From Ceratodon purpureus (Eukaryota > Streptophyta > Bryopsida > Pseudoditrichales > Ditrichaceae): a stretch of 64,000 bases of DNA. The stretch lies in contig CM026426.1 in the NCBI GenBank assembly GCA_014871385.1, positions 87,914,886-87,978,885 on the forward strand, in the 5' to 3' direction. Below the pieces are notes generated by a model. The model was not told the origin of the DNA and did not search any database. It worked only from the letters and a program-made list of their open reading frames with translations. Below are positions 32,205 to 44,069 of the stretch, one piece after another. The number at the start of each line of letters is the position of its first letter. The stretch's first letter is position 1. The translations under genes were made by a program, and so were the position numbers.

Positions 32205-32232
32205 TTATTATTATTATTATTATTATTATTTT
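32205..32232 (+). repeat. (TTA)n microsatellite
   Basis: About nine ATT/TTA units in a row. Confidence 0.9.
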
Positions 32233-32496
32233 TTAATTGTTTCATCTATTCTCTTATATGATGGTTGAAGTAGCTAAGTAGTAATGTTATTATAAGGTAG
32301 TATTGAAGAATATGTTTTTTTAAAAAGTCTACATTTCAAAACAGCTTCTACATCCAAGAAATTGTTTGCTTCGCTGTACTCTCTATAGGATACCGTTCAA
32401 ATGAAAAATAATACTAAACTATAACATTACCCTGCTACAATACATTGTATGTTGAGAAAAAACAGATCAAGTATGCCTCAGGCTGTGAGCCCCTCA

Positions 32497-35400
32497 GTCG
32501 TTGTCAGCAAGTTCAATGTCAACATCACAAGCCACATCTTCCACGCCAGCACTGTTGCTAGCATCCTCGATGTCCACATCGTTCACTACAGCGTCCCTCT
32601 GTTCATCTTGATCGGCCCCACTTCCAACCATATCTCCATTGGCATTCCATTATGGCTCTTCTTCCATGAAGCCATATCCTCCACCTTCCACAACTTCTTC
32701 AATAACATCTGCTCTGCCAACACGCCGCCTCCTTGACCTCCACTCCTCGCAGGCGTTGGCAGCACTTGATTGATGCCACCGCTCACGTCTCCTGGATGCT
32801 GCTACAGCCCTTAGCCTATCAACTGGGTCAGGTACAACTCCGTCGATCTCCAATTTCTTGTTGTATTGATGTTGTATGTTTCAGTACCAATGCTCGAACT
32901 ATTCCAGAATTGCACTAGTGCGGGCTTTCCCACCACCATGGGCAGTATGTGCTTGATGTGCTGCCTTTGCTTGATGGTGTGATTTCTCCATACCTTGGCA
33001 ACTCCAGACTCCTATGATCCCATAGTGATCCACAAACCAAGAAGAGTGCCTCACAAGTACATGCTGTCACCAAGAAGAAGGAAGTTAAAAGCCACTTGCG
33101 GAGGTGAAGTAGGCTGCCCCTGAAGAAAAACCGGAAGCATCAACTGACAAATAAGAGAACATACCATGTAGTGGATGACATGTTCATCTCCGAAGGCCTT
33201 TAAGTATGCTTTTCCTCACCTGTGTATCTTCTGCTTGAACTACATCCTTTGCTCTGCTGTCAACACCAATCCGGTCAAATATGGTACGACCTCTTCAAGG
33301 GCTTGCCACATCTGATACTTTGCAATGCGGTCAGCTCCACTGCCAGTATTATTATTCTCGGCTTGACAAATATCTTTCTAAGCCTTATCATTGCCAGACC
33401 AAATGCTTGGCCTAAAAAGTCTGCTCGCAACAACACCACTAAGAGATTGTTTCTGTGGCACATTTCTAGTGTTGCCAGTGAGCTTTGGGTCCCTCCTAAT
33501 CTCTATGTTTCCACCATGAGCCCCAATCGCTGACAACGACTTCTCCATCTGTTCTATTGCAGTAGCCCTAAGTCTCTGATCCTGTATGTTCCAAACATAC
33601 ATGATATGCATGTGCACAATCTTCTCTGTCAATCGAGCCTGGGCATGCAGTGTACAAATGTGCATTTTGGACAAAGGAATAAGCAAGATAGGCCTCCACC
33701 TAGTAGATGCTGTCATGTCACAAGGTTCTTCTCGTACGCTGCTCAAAAATAGTTCTCTGACCTAGTTTGCTTTACCACAGCTGTTGTTGCCTGACTTGCT
33801 GTCCCCACTATGGACTTAATCTTCTTTTGCTCCCAGTATATGCAATTCATTTCACATGCACTTAATTGTCTTCATGTCTGCTGCAAGGTGCCACTCCGCA
33901 TAGAATTCACCAACTCGAAGGACTTGAAGTCTCTGGCCATTTGACTGAACTGCAATCATAGCTGGTAAGTTCAATTTTTTAAATATCCACGGCAGAACAT
34001 TGTAGGACTCCTTTTCGACCTGGAACGTGGCAACTAGCCAAATTTCTTGCTCAGATAATACTGAGAAGTACCTCTCGTGATGTATCTGAATATAGGCGTC
34101 TAATACCATGTTTGTCAATGTGATGCTAACACGTTCAAATGTTTTTCCATTCACAATCGCCACCTTGTCCAGTTTGAGGACAAAGATCAGCAGAGCCCCT
34201 TCCAACTCTACAAATTTTTTGAAAGTGAAAATAACTGCGAGATGCAATGAAAAATAGCTTTATTTGTTGTCCACGCCCAATGCGGCTGCTGACACAAAAT
34301 GGACAATTAGTGAGATACTAATATGATCGGAAGAGGATCCATACGTGATTCCGTGATGCCATAAAAGATGACCATGTTTTGCTAGACTACCTCAAGGTTA
34401 CTGAATAATGAATTCTTCTCATCCAAGACTACCTCTTTTCGCAGCTCCTCAAATTTCGTGGTTTTCTTTGACACTGTTGGCAGCTCCATTTTTCCTTGAC
34501 CGTGGTAGTACTCGCCAATAAATTGTGGCAAGTTTGCATTCTGCTCCTGCCGAAGCAATCTCATGAAGTAGGGGCTTGGTAGTATGTTGGCTTTCATATC
34601 CTTGATAAAAGCAATAACTGGATCCTTCACGGCTTGGTAAATAGCATCGACGCCCTGATGGGACACCTCTGCTTGGTCGTAGGCAGTAAGAATTTTTTTC
34701 GGTCCTCACTTTTTCCAATTGATTTGAGGACGTTGCTAGCAATCTTTGTCTTAACATGCTCCATAGATGGTTGAGTTGCGAGGCCTAGATAGTATCTTTG
34801 CTAACGCTACATCAATTCTTGTTTGGGAGGCTTTATCCCCATGAAGTCGCTGGGTTCTATGTTCAACCCTGTTGTTTTTATTGATAGCATCCACAAGATG
34901 TGGTTGCAACAGTCTTCCAATGAGCTTCACTCTGCGTTTTGCACCCCCCGTACGAGGATTCAACTCATGAATCCCCTTAAGCCAGCGAGCCCTACGTCAC
35001 ATCCCCATAGGTGTGTCTTTCTCAAAGTTGGCCCTTTGCTGTAGGCGCTCACTCTCTTCCGGTAGGCGTTCACTTTCTTGCTGCCAGCGACGCACCTCAG
35101 TCTCCAAGCCGTGCACCATCATGTTATAATTTCTCTCTTTGCTGCTCATCTCACCACGAGTAGTCTCCAATTCATTCCGCAACTGCATACATGTATGGTC
35201 AATGTCCATGTAATGGTCAAGCGTCACTCTGCTGCCAGCCAGGTCGTCTCTCACCTTCCTCGGTTCTTCTTCAAGTTGTCTACATTGCATAACCAGCTCA
35301 CGCCGTGTAGAAGGTCCTTCAACACCCACCTTCAATCTGCATGTATATCCGTACAGACCTCGCTCTCCATAGCATATGAATTCTAGGCAGTCCCTAAGAA

Positions 35401-36479
35401 TTTTGAATGGAGGTGGCTTACCTATTGTTGGATCTAGTGAGTAAATGCTGCCATCAGTCCACAAGTCAATATTTGTATCCCCGGCTGCCCTCTGCGCTCG
35501 AAACGTTGATGGACAGGGTCGCTTAGATTGCAACAAACATTGCCTAATAAGTAGTGCATAGCGTGCATCAAGTGAAACTTGGGGATTGTAGTTTGAACGC
35601 TCCGCCACTCTTGATGCCATCAAGAGTCCAAAAATCCAAAGTATTGCTTGAAGCTCTCAATGGCTCTGAACAAACTGCAAGTTTGTAGGAAAACCTTCTT
35701 ATGATTGCCAAGTACCCAAAACTCTAGAGTTGTCAACAACCAAACCATACACCATAGCCACTCATAGAAATTGCAAAATGAAATTAAGAACATCATCTAC
35801 CCTAGTACTGTGGAACACGATCAAAACTAATCATAGAGAAAATGCCACTTTCACTATATTTTTAGTCCACCTGAGTAGGAGTTACAGGAACATCCTTGCA
35901 TCTGCTTCCTTCTCAAATTTGTAATTGATGGCAGGGGACATCTGTAGAGAAACCGGCCGAATTTTAGTTGTCACTCTCAACCTTGTGTGCCCTTGTGTTT
36001 GCCCAATTACCCTTATATTCCACCATACAATGGTGTCCTTTGTTCTACAATACTCAAATTCTAAACACCCAAATTTGTGAGTGCTGTTTGTAGGTAGAGA
36101 CCAACCTAGGCGCGACCAGGCTCTTATGTTTTTACCATTGTGCCAGCAAACTTTGAAGCGCCGGCTCTCAAAACCGTTGGCATCAATTACTCTAGATTTG
36201 ATAATGGGGTGATTGCTCTCCATTACTGCACTCTTTCAAACCCCGCTGCAGAGCAATAATTGCTTGGAGTCAGTGGTTTGCTAAACACCCCAGCCACCTC
36301 GGTGCCACTAAGCACTCCTCTACGCCACGCAACTCATTTCCAACACCATCAAGAGAGGCTCTTACCTCTGCAGACAACATTTTTGGCATCTCTTGCCACG
36401 AGCAGAGGGGCCTTTGGGCAGCCGGTTTACCCAACCCGGGCTGTCCTAGAGGGCCTTTTGTGACCTTAAATTTCCCCTA
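32497..36479 (-). pseudogene. C: transposase-like gene, decayed
   Basis: Coding-like segments run in order on the minus strand. They are a head near 36479 (GKFKVTKGPLG); 36223-35882; 35623-34997 (TNIDLWTDGSIYSL, then a long coiled coil); 34963-34751; 34757-34382 (IAFIKDMKANILPSPYFMRL); 34247-33852; 33746-33200; and an acidic tail ending CDVDIELADND with TGA near 32497. The 34247-33852 piece has LKLDKVAIVNGKTFERVSIT, later WLVATF, and ends GEFYAEWHLAADMKTIKCM. Near 32930-33000 is QGMEKSHHQAKAAHQAHT. This order (an Asp after a strand, an HLAAD-type Asp, then a Glu in a GMEK/GLEK helix) is what I would expect of a DDE-type transposase, but the superfamily is not identified. Frameshifts and stops are frequent (for example TAGs near 33376 and 33235). 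Confidence 0.5.
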
Positions 36480-37310
36480 GCGCTGAGCTAGCAAGAAGTC
36501 CATTGCCTCACCATAAGACCAATTTGAGAGGTGCGCAACATTGCAATAGGCGTCCTAGGTAGATCAAATCAGGCAACGGTGGGTCTCTATCGGAGAAACA
36601 AGGCTCTTCTTTAAAGAACATAACATAAAATACAAACAAAGACAGGCCTAACATTGCGCAACCATGACCATTAACGCAACCTTAAACCATTAGAAACAAA
36701 TTTTCCACAAAGACGACCATGACTACATTGGGTGATGATGATTGAAGCATTGGAAGGGCAACACAAATATTGAAGCATGGCAAAATGTGCACACACGACA
36801 AGGACCCAATCAAGGCACATGTCGAGCAGCAGTATACAAACATTCATGGAGTGCATAAAATTATCCAGGTTCTAAAGAAGTACTCTAAGAAATTACCTCG
36901 GCCATATAATGAGAAAGTGGTCTAGTACAACACTTGTGCGAGAAAGCCTCAGATTTTATACTTGACCTCTATCTTCTACAACGACTTTGCAAGGAGACGT
37001 CAGATGCCTTGCTCGACCAATGCCTTTAGTACCGCCTCTGACCAAAGCGGCACTGCGCAAGCTCCGGACTACCTAGATGTTTGTAAATAGACAAAGTTGC
37101 AGCAAAAGAGACCGACCGAGACAACGTGATGAACCCTTGACAAAGCACCGCCGCCAATAACCATGTATTGCATTCAATGCTACCCACTGCGCAATGATGG
37201 CTCACGTTTACCTTGATGTAACTTGCAAGTTTCCTCTCGCATAGCTATCCAACTTCCCAAGACGACGACTCCCATGACACGAGAGGGCTATCAACGAGAG
37301 GGCGCAGCAA
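36480..37310. other. No gene seen
   Basis: Short ORFs without motifs. A small GC-rich patch begins about 37250. Confidence 0.5.
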
Positions 37311-37319
37311 CACTAGGGC

Positions 37320-38200
37320 TCAGCAGCGGAGAATCACGACGATTAATGGAGCGTCATGGCGGGGGAGGCGAGGGGGAATGACTGCGCTAAGGCACCGATA
37401 GAGGGGGGAGGTTGGGCGGTGAGCTGACGTGGCAGCGATAGGGGACGCGACGGATGAAGGTTCCTTGTTGGGGGCTACTAGCGGGTCGGGATAGCACGTC
37501 GGGTAGTCCAGGAGAGGGATTGTCAAAGCGAGCCAGGGACGAGCTCCCATGCGAGGCCTCCAAGGAAGGCTTGTAACACTACAATACGAAGATGCGGTGG
37601 GCATGTAGTTAGCCTTCTGTTGAGCATGAGCCATGATAAATGTATCTTTCCTCAAGTCTACTGACCCGGGATAGAGATATGACCATCTACTAGACCCCAC
37701 AATGGGGTAGCTAGTCACTTGCCTTGTTTGCATGGCTGACATTGCCAAATTTTGGCTCAGAATATAAATTGCAATTTAGATTCTCTTGAAGCATAGGCTA
37801 TAGTAATCCATTCACACAAGAGTGTAGTAGTGGCTTCTTGTAGGTCAAGTAGGTTTAAGCCACCAGCCTCTTTAATTAGCTCTTGTTTAAGCAATATGAT
37901 TCTTTTTGGATCACAAATAGAAGGAATAATGCCAAAAGGGGTTCAAAGGAGCTTTTTCTGAGCTGCGTCATATGCCAATTGCCAACCTTTGCTTTATAGA
38001 CACTTCTGCATCTCCACAAGTCCTCTCGCAAAGTGGTATGGCAGTTCACCACTCATTGGCCACTTCAATCAGACTACCTGTTGATGCAATTCTCGTACGT
38101 AGAGCTCATACTCCTTGTTTTTGTGGTTTACAAACGTGAACCTTGACTTGTCTTTAGGAGCCTAAAATTGAACCAACATCACCGGAGATGGCATCTGCTC
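37320..38200 (-). pseudogene. Possible LINE ORF2 C-terminal relic
   Basis: Reading the minus strand from about 38200 gives SRFTFVNHKNKEYELYVREL, then GELPYHFARGLVEMQK, then KEAGGLNLLDLQEATTTLL with a CEW. The GGL-(N/G)-L-(L/I)-D-L-Q pattern followed by a Trp is typical of the region after RT in plant LINE proteins. Stops (TAG, TGA) interrupt it. The 142-codon ORF at 37748-37320 continues in a different frame and is not recognisable by itself. No RT catalytic box was found nearby. Confidence 0.3.
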
Positions 38201-38339
38201 CGTAGGAATCATTGTTGATACAACTCCTTCCTTGAGCAGCAGCATGAAGAGAGTAAACCAAGGAATTTTGCATCTCTCCTAGATCATCATAGCAATGATT
38301 TTGCTCAAAAAATTGCAGATGAAGTAAGTTCTTGTAGCA

Positions 38340-39930
38340 CGGCGTGGTGTTAGTATTCCTCCTAAAAACACTTAGTTGGCACTAAATATCCTCCTAAGTA
38401 AACCACTCCGCGTTTGTTCCCACTAAGATCTATAGTTTTCTCCCTTTTAGATAATAAACCGTAATTCATACTACGGTTACCGTCCGTCTTCAACTTCCCT
38501 GCCGGATGGCAACTTGCCGGACATCTACTACTTGACAAATTTCTGAATTTTTAGACAAGTGGCTGGTTCCCACTGATCATTCTATGTTTAGAGTGGCCGG
38601 TTTCTCCATTGTCCCATGACTTAAAGTGACTAGACAACCCACTGTTCCTATGCTACCGATCGGAGAAGGGGGTGTACGTTTGGTATGTCTACTAATCCGG
38701 TCCAGATGACTACTCAATACCGGTTACATGGATAGAATTTCTACTACAAAGACATCACAATCTAGCTACTTAGTACCATACCTATGCTGTCACTCTTCTG
38801 GAATAGTTTGCAAATAGTGAAATAGGCTGCTGTCTAATTGTCAGGGAAGAACCGGCCCTATCCAGGATTTCGGCATTCACACGGCTGTTTGCGCCCTCAA
38901 GAGTACCAGCTCCCCAGCTATAATACGTCTTCCTTTCCCTCTAGGTTCATTGCGGACGTTGGAAACTGTCAACACTCCTTGCTTGACACCTTTCCAATCT
39001 CTTTTTAGCGTCACCATTTCCCTTAAAGACGTTGGTAGTGAACTCCCCCCGGTTCTCTGTTGTTGAGATTTCTCCCAGACAAAAACCGTACGTCTTTCTG
39101 TAAACCAGCACGAGCCAGCGCTACAGATCTTCCTTGATGGTCTGGGACCACCGGTTGTCCTTGACTAGATTCTCTTGCGCTTTAGTAGGTTTAGTCCACC
39201 TCCACGGTTTCTCTAGGAGCAATGGACATCCCATGACAAAGCTTCATCTGGTCCTCTTCGTCTGTAGGGAACAAGGGCATAACCTTCTATACCTTCAGCG
39301 CCAAAATGCCTTCTAGTTCCTTGCCTTTCCTACAGCGGTCTGCCATATTGCCAATTGACGTTACCCTCACTCCAGTAACACCAGCACGCACGGTCGTCAC
39401 TTAGTTACTCTCCTATCAAAAACACTTTTGGCGCATCGTCTCTCCCTATCGTCTCCAGTACGGAGTTCAGCACCCAAGGCACAACGAAAGGCCGTAGAGT
39501 GCCTTAAACCACAAAGGAGGAGAATAAAAGGATTTACCTAGCCTCTCTTTCTCCTTTTATATCCTTTCTCCTCCCTGGCCGTTCGCAGCTCTTTATTATG
39601 ACCGGTCGTAGCTGCTCATATTGATTGGTTGTAAGTGGCTGCGTTTAATTGCCACTCCAACGGTTAGGGTAATGATTTTGATCTCTATCTTGTAGTTCGA
39701 CCGGATCCCGGCTAAGTCCATTCGGACTAATTTTCCAACCGGTTCTGGCCGGAAGCCCTGCAGATCCTTCCGGCTAACTAAATATCTGAGACAACCGTCT
39801 TATCATAAAGTTATTCCATTCCATGCTCCCTACCTAGTCATTTCGTCTATCAAATCACTAATAATCTAAATTTTTTGACCGGAACTACCCTACCGGTCGG
39901 CCAATGGTGAAATTCACTTTCCTTAGTTCT
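38340..39930. other. CCGG-rich non-coding block
   Basis: The phrases ACCGG and CCGGT recur throughout, and there is no long ORF on either strand. At about 39510-39580 GGAGGAGAATAAAAGGA can pair with TCCTTTTAT and TCCTTTCTCCTCC on the same strand, giving an imperfect hairpin. It could be a solo LTR or other element end, but I could not match its ends. Confidence 0.35.
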
Positions 39931-40685
39931 AGTGAATGCTTGGAGAAGACGATCATGCCTTTACTCTACCTGCTCAGCGGATACATGCAATAGCATGCAG
40001 GAATCGAGTCTTTAGATGCATATGTCAATGGTTGTGCGGTGATTAAATTTGACTAGACAGGTCAGGGTGGGTTAATGAATTATGAATTTTGAGATTACAT
40101 GATAGTCATGTGAATAAGTCTAGGATTTTTGGAGATCCAATTTTCACAAGATATTTTAATCATTGCATTGTTTACCAAGGCTAAGAGGTCATGTTAGTCG
40201 CAGTCTTTGGCAATCTACAAGTAAGTCAAATCAAGTCTAAAATGTAGAAATTAGGGAGATTGAAAAAATCATTGTACCTAGAACATGTTAAGGACCTCCT
40301 TCGGTGTGTTTTGTGGGTATTGCTCATACATGGGGAGGTATAATTATCTCTTCGTGCACCTTAAGCGGGTATACATAAGCCGTCAACATCCTCATTGGCC
40401 ATTGTTGCGTTGTGGCAGAGAACCTGCTCATGAGATATCTGAGACAATGTTGTAGCTTAGGAATCTAACTGGCCGTTAGAGCAATAGTTAAGGTAGCAAA
40501 GCCAAGTTTCCTTCTAATTCACAGATAAAATTATACTTATCATTTAGACAATATATATGTTGTAAATAAAGCATGAGATTCGAGGGAAATGCAGCACCAC
40601 GTTTTGAAAAGTAGAGCCGTGAATTACTAGTCTACTCAACATATTGAAGTTCGACCTCATCCTCATTTTGAGTGACATTTAGATG
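39931..40685. other. No gene seen
   Basis: AT-rich, with no repeat or coding motif noticed. Confidence 0.5.
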
Positions 40686-41522
40686 TTAACCCCTAAACGG
40701 CCATTGTCCTAGAATGGGTGTTTTTGAAATTTGGGCAGGTTCCTAAAAATTCAAATTTACTTGAAAATTTTTGAAATTTTTTGTGGTAAAAGGTATTTCA
40801 AGAGGTTTATGGGGATATTTTTTTTATTTTTTTTTGGATGAAGTGAGAAAAAGTTATGCTCCTCTGAGCATAAAACGCCCTTCCACGGGCAGGCTCTCAG
40901 CCACTGTGAATGCAGCAATTTCTGCCCAAAACTGCCCAAAACTGCCTAAAGACGAAACTTTGAAATTCCACCAAAAATTGAGATTTTGATATTTTTTAAA
41001 AATAAAAATTCCTATTTGTAGATAAGGTAGTAGAGCATGTTATCGCCGTTCGGATTTTTGATCCAAATTTTTTTCATATGCTATTTGTATTGTCCAAAAA
41101 CGGCCTTTGTTTGTGAATTCAGTACACCCCTTAGGGGAAAATGATTGTTTTGGCAACCTTCCACAACTTTTTTGAATACAATTTTTTTAACACAATTAGC
41201 TAACTCAGTCTTCTTTGACGTGCATCAAAACCCTCAAAATCCACAATGGAAAAAAATGGTTTTTTGGGCCTTCAAAACTCTGCTGATTCCTTCTTGCGGA
41301 GGGAAAAAAACTTGTTTTTCAACTTTGAACGTTATGATCTTGCAATTGGTGAGGAATGAGTGTGTAAGATTTGCTGGACATGTAGACACAGAAGTTAGCT
41401 ACAAGATCTTACAGTTATATGTACTAATTAAGACCTCAACTTTGCAAAATCCACCTTGCTTTGAAGAGGGGCTGGTTTCAGGCAGTTTTGATGAAAAACA
41501 CCCTTGGCCGTTTAGGGGTTAA
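40686..41522. mobile_element. piggyBac-like non-autonomous element (MITE), TTAA target duplication
   Basis: TTAA at 40686-40689 is followed by CCCCTAAACGGCCA (40690-40703). The other end has the exact inverse, TGGCCGTTTAGGGG (41505-41518), followed by TTAA (41519-41522). Inside each 14-bp repeat a second matched stretch, GGGTGTTTTT (40716-40725) and AAAAACACCC (41494-41503), extends the inverted repeat. There are 12 bases between the blocks on the left and one on the right. TTAA duplication with a terminus starting CCC is the piggyBac pattern. The 829-bp interior has only short ORFs and no transposase, so it would depend on an enzyme from elsewhere. A small array of CTGCCCAAAA lies near 40922-40950. 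Confidence 0.75.
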
Positions 41523-44050
41523 GCGTCGTCAGGGCATTCCTCCTCCTTGTCCTACATTGCTCAAGAGTGCGTACTCAGCGTGGGTCTTGATGAGCCTATT
41601 GCACCAAACAAGTGCACCTCTTAATCGCCTTTAATGCGTTTCTTCACAGGTCTTGGCAAAGAACCACCTTTCAGGCCGGATCTAGTGGGTCTTGTATAAA
41701 AGAAATACCTCCAATACACTTGCTAGATTTACATATCGATTATCTTTGTGGCGGATTATTTTGGAGTGATATTTGATTGTTCAAAACCCAAAGCGGTCTT
41801 TCTTCACGACTCGTTTCTCCTGGTCCATGGACTTGATCGCACTCACTTCCATAAGTACGCAATTGAGCTCTAGGTATGCCACTAACACTATGTCCTTTAA
41901 GATTCCCACATCAATTTCTAGACAGGAGGGAGAAGGGAGTATGAAGGCTATTTCACAATTGAAATCGACAAATGAGGTTCCGCTCTCACAAATGAGAGAG
42001 TAGTGGCACCCATACGCCCACATTGAGTTAAAGGACTAGGCATGCTGTGAATGGAGGCAGTGTAGACATAGAAGCTCACGTGATACAAAGAAGCCTGCGT
42101 CTCGTAGAGAGCGGATGTGAGAGTTTAGCCGTCGAATAAATTTAGGAATCAGCGTTACAAAGTCCTCAGGGTACTGCACAGGGCCTCTATTGCTTCACTT
42201 GAGAGAGTTCACGTATGCAATTCTTTGGTCCTTGAACTATCGACGTTGGTCTATCCAATCGCAAAATAATCAAGTGATCAGTCCAAGATATGTCAAGATA
42301 CATCGCTAGCAGGGTTAGTGTGAATATGTCGCAAAAAAAACTAAAAACTCTCTTCATAAAATTATATTGAGGATGTGAGCACACTACGCCTCGGTAAAAA
42401 GTATGTCGGTAAAGTACTTTTGTGGAATTACCCGATAGAAAGTACTATGTTTTTCCAAGAAAAAAGTGTGCAAATGCATTTCCCATTACAAAATATGATT
42501 GGAACATTGCTTAGCATTGTTATTGAAATCCCAAGATCACAAAAAGAGTCGTATGGAGTAAAAAAAGTATTACTTTCCCGAATATAAAAGGTGGCCAGAT
42601 TGTCAAAAATTCTACAAAGTGCAAATTTGTGCTTATTTAGATGTTTTGTTTGCTGTAATATTGTAACAAGGTATGGGACTCATAAAAGGCTACAAACCCC
42701 ACTTGAAAAAACTAGTAGAACCTAAAGATCATAGAAAATTTTTGCTGCCTTTTGCCTTTTTATTCGCAGCCTAGAATTCCTAAAATATAAGGATCTTTCG
42801 TGATTTTCCTACGTAGAAGGCTTTCTAGAAGTGTGCTCCATGTTAGCTAACAGCCCGATCATTCTTATAAGTTGTTTTATTAGACATTCAGAATTTATGC
42901 GGCCGCCATTGAGAGTAGTTGAAAATGTACTTCCAAAATCAGAAGTACTTAGAGTACTTTACTACAGAATCTCGACCGCCAGATTATAATGATCTCGCAT
43001 CTTAGCCGTACGCATTGCTGATAAGGTCCGATAAAAGTGGATCTAGCCGATTTTGAATGCAATTGGATCTTCTGTTAGTTTACTGGATGGATGGATTTCA
43101 CTAGAATCTGTCCATCTACACTTGGTTTCTCTTGCATGCACCTACAGTGCATGCAAGGGTTCTGAATGTCAACTAAAGTTGTTTTTTGGAGTTGCAAGGA
43201 GTCTAAGCTGCGGCGCAGCCATTGCCAGGGTTTGCCACACAAATGTCAGGGGAAGGGCATCTTCCGAACTCCACACTAGTCCAGTCCCTCATAACATCCT
43301 ACTACGTACCGCGAGATCCCCCGCAGCTTGTGCAACAGCGAATTACCCATTACTACCCTGTCTGCAACGTTTGTCGATGAAGGGATTGAGAGTGTAGGAC
43401 AACATTTCACCACCCATTCATGTGATAGTCCCTCAGATGATGTGTCTAGGAGTACTCACGTATCCGAAACTCCAATTTCAAAGGTTGGAGATATTAGCTC
43501 GTACCTGCATCATTCAAACCAAGCGTTGCAGTCCCGTGAGCGCCTGGTCTAGTTGCCCAAAACCTTGTTTGGATCCTTCACTGTTAAGGGCGGTCTCCCT
43601 TGGCAGGAACTCAGGTGCTACCCCGACTGTCGGAGTCCTTCCCCTGTGCGTTTGGTGAGTTTCTCTTCAAGTTTATGTACAACTTTTGAGTTCCGATTAT
43701 GTACTTGTTTTGCTCTCAAATTTATGTTCTTTGATGGCAACATGTTGTACTTGTTCTCCACTGTATTTGCACGTAGGTCTAGGACAACGCTATTGCAACC
43801 TCTATTTTTCCAGAATGTGATCTGCCTTTTCTAACCGCGTAATCTCTTCTGTGGGTTCACAGGTCTCATCACTTGTAGCATGGGGGACCAAGCCTGCAGA
43901 TAAAGGTTGAGGCCGCAACATGTTGGTCTTGCGGAGAAGGCGTCATCAATGGATATTGTAGAGGATGCACGGTTAGAGAAGGTAGAGCGCAATCGGTTGT
44001 ACTAGGAACGCCATCGCAAGAGAATTTCTTAGGACTCAGAAGGAGGAGAG
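41523..44050. other. Unassigned region before D1
   Basis: No confident gene. A minus-strand run near 42370-42190 (LDISWTDHLIILRLDRP) has a T-D-H that might be the end of a LINE endonuclease, but nothing around it supports this. 43050-43840 has several short open frames on the plus strand that may be leader or exon sequence of D1. Confidence 0.3.
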
Positions 44051-44069
44051 ACGTGTACGACAAACACAG

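Noticed and set aside
33144..33164. GT-AG intron in the C gene
   Set aside because: It would be only 21 bases, too short for a plant-type intron, and the frame stays open across it.
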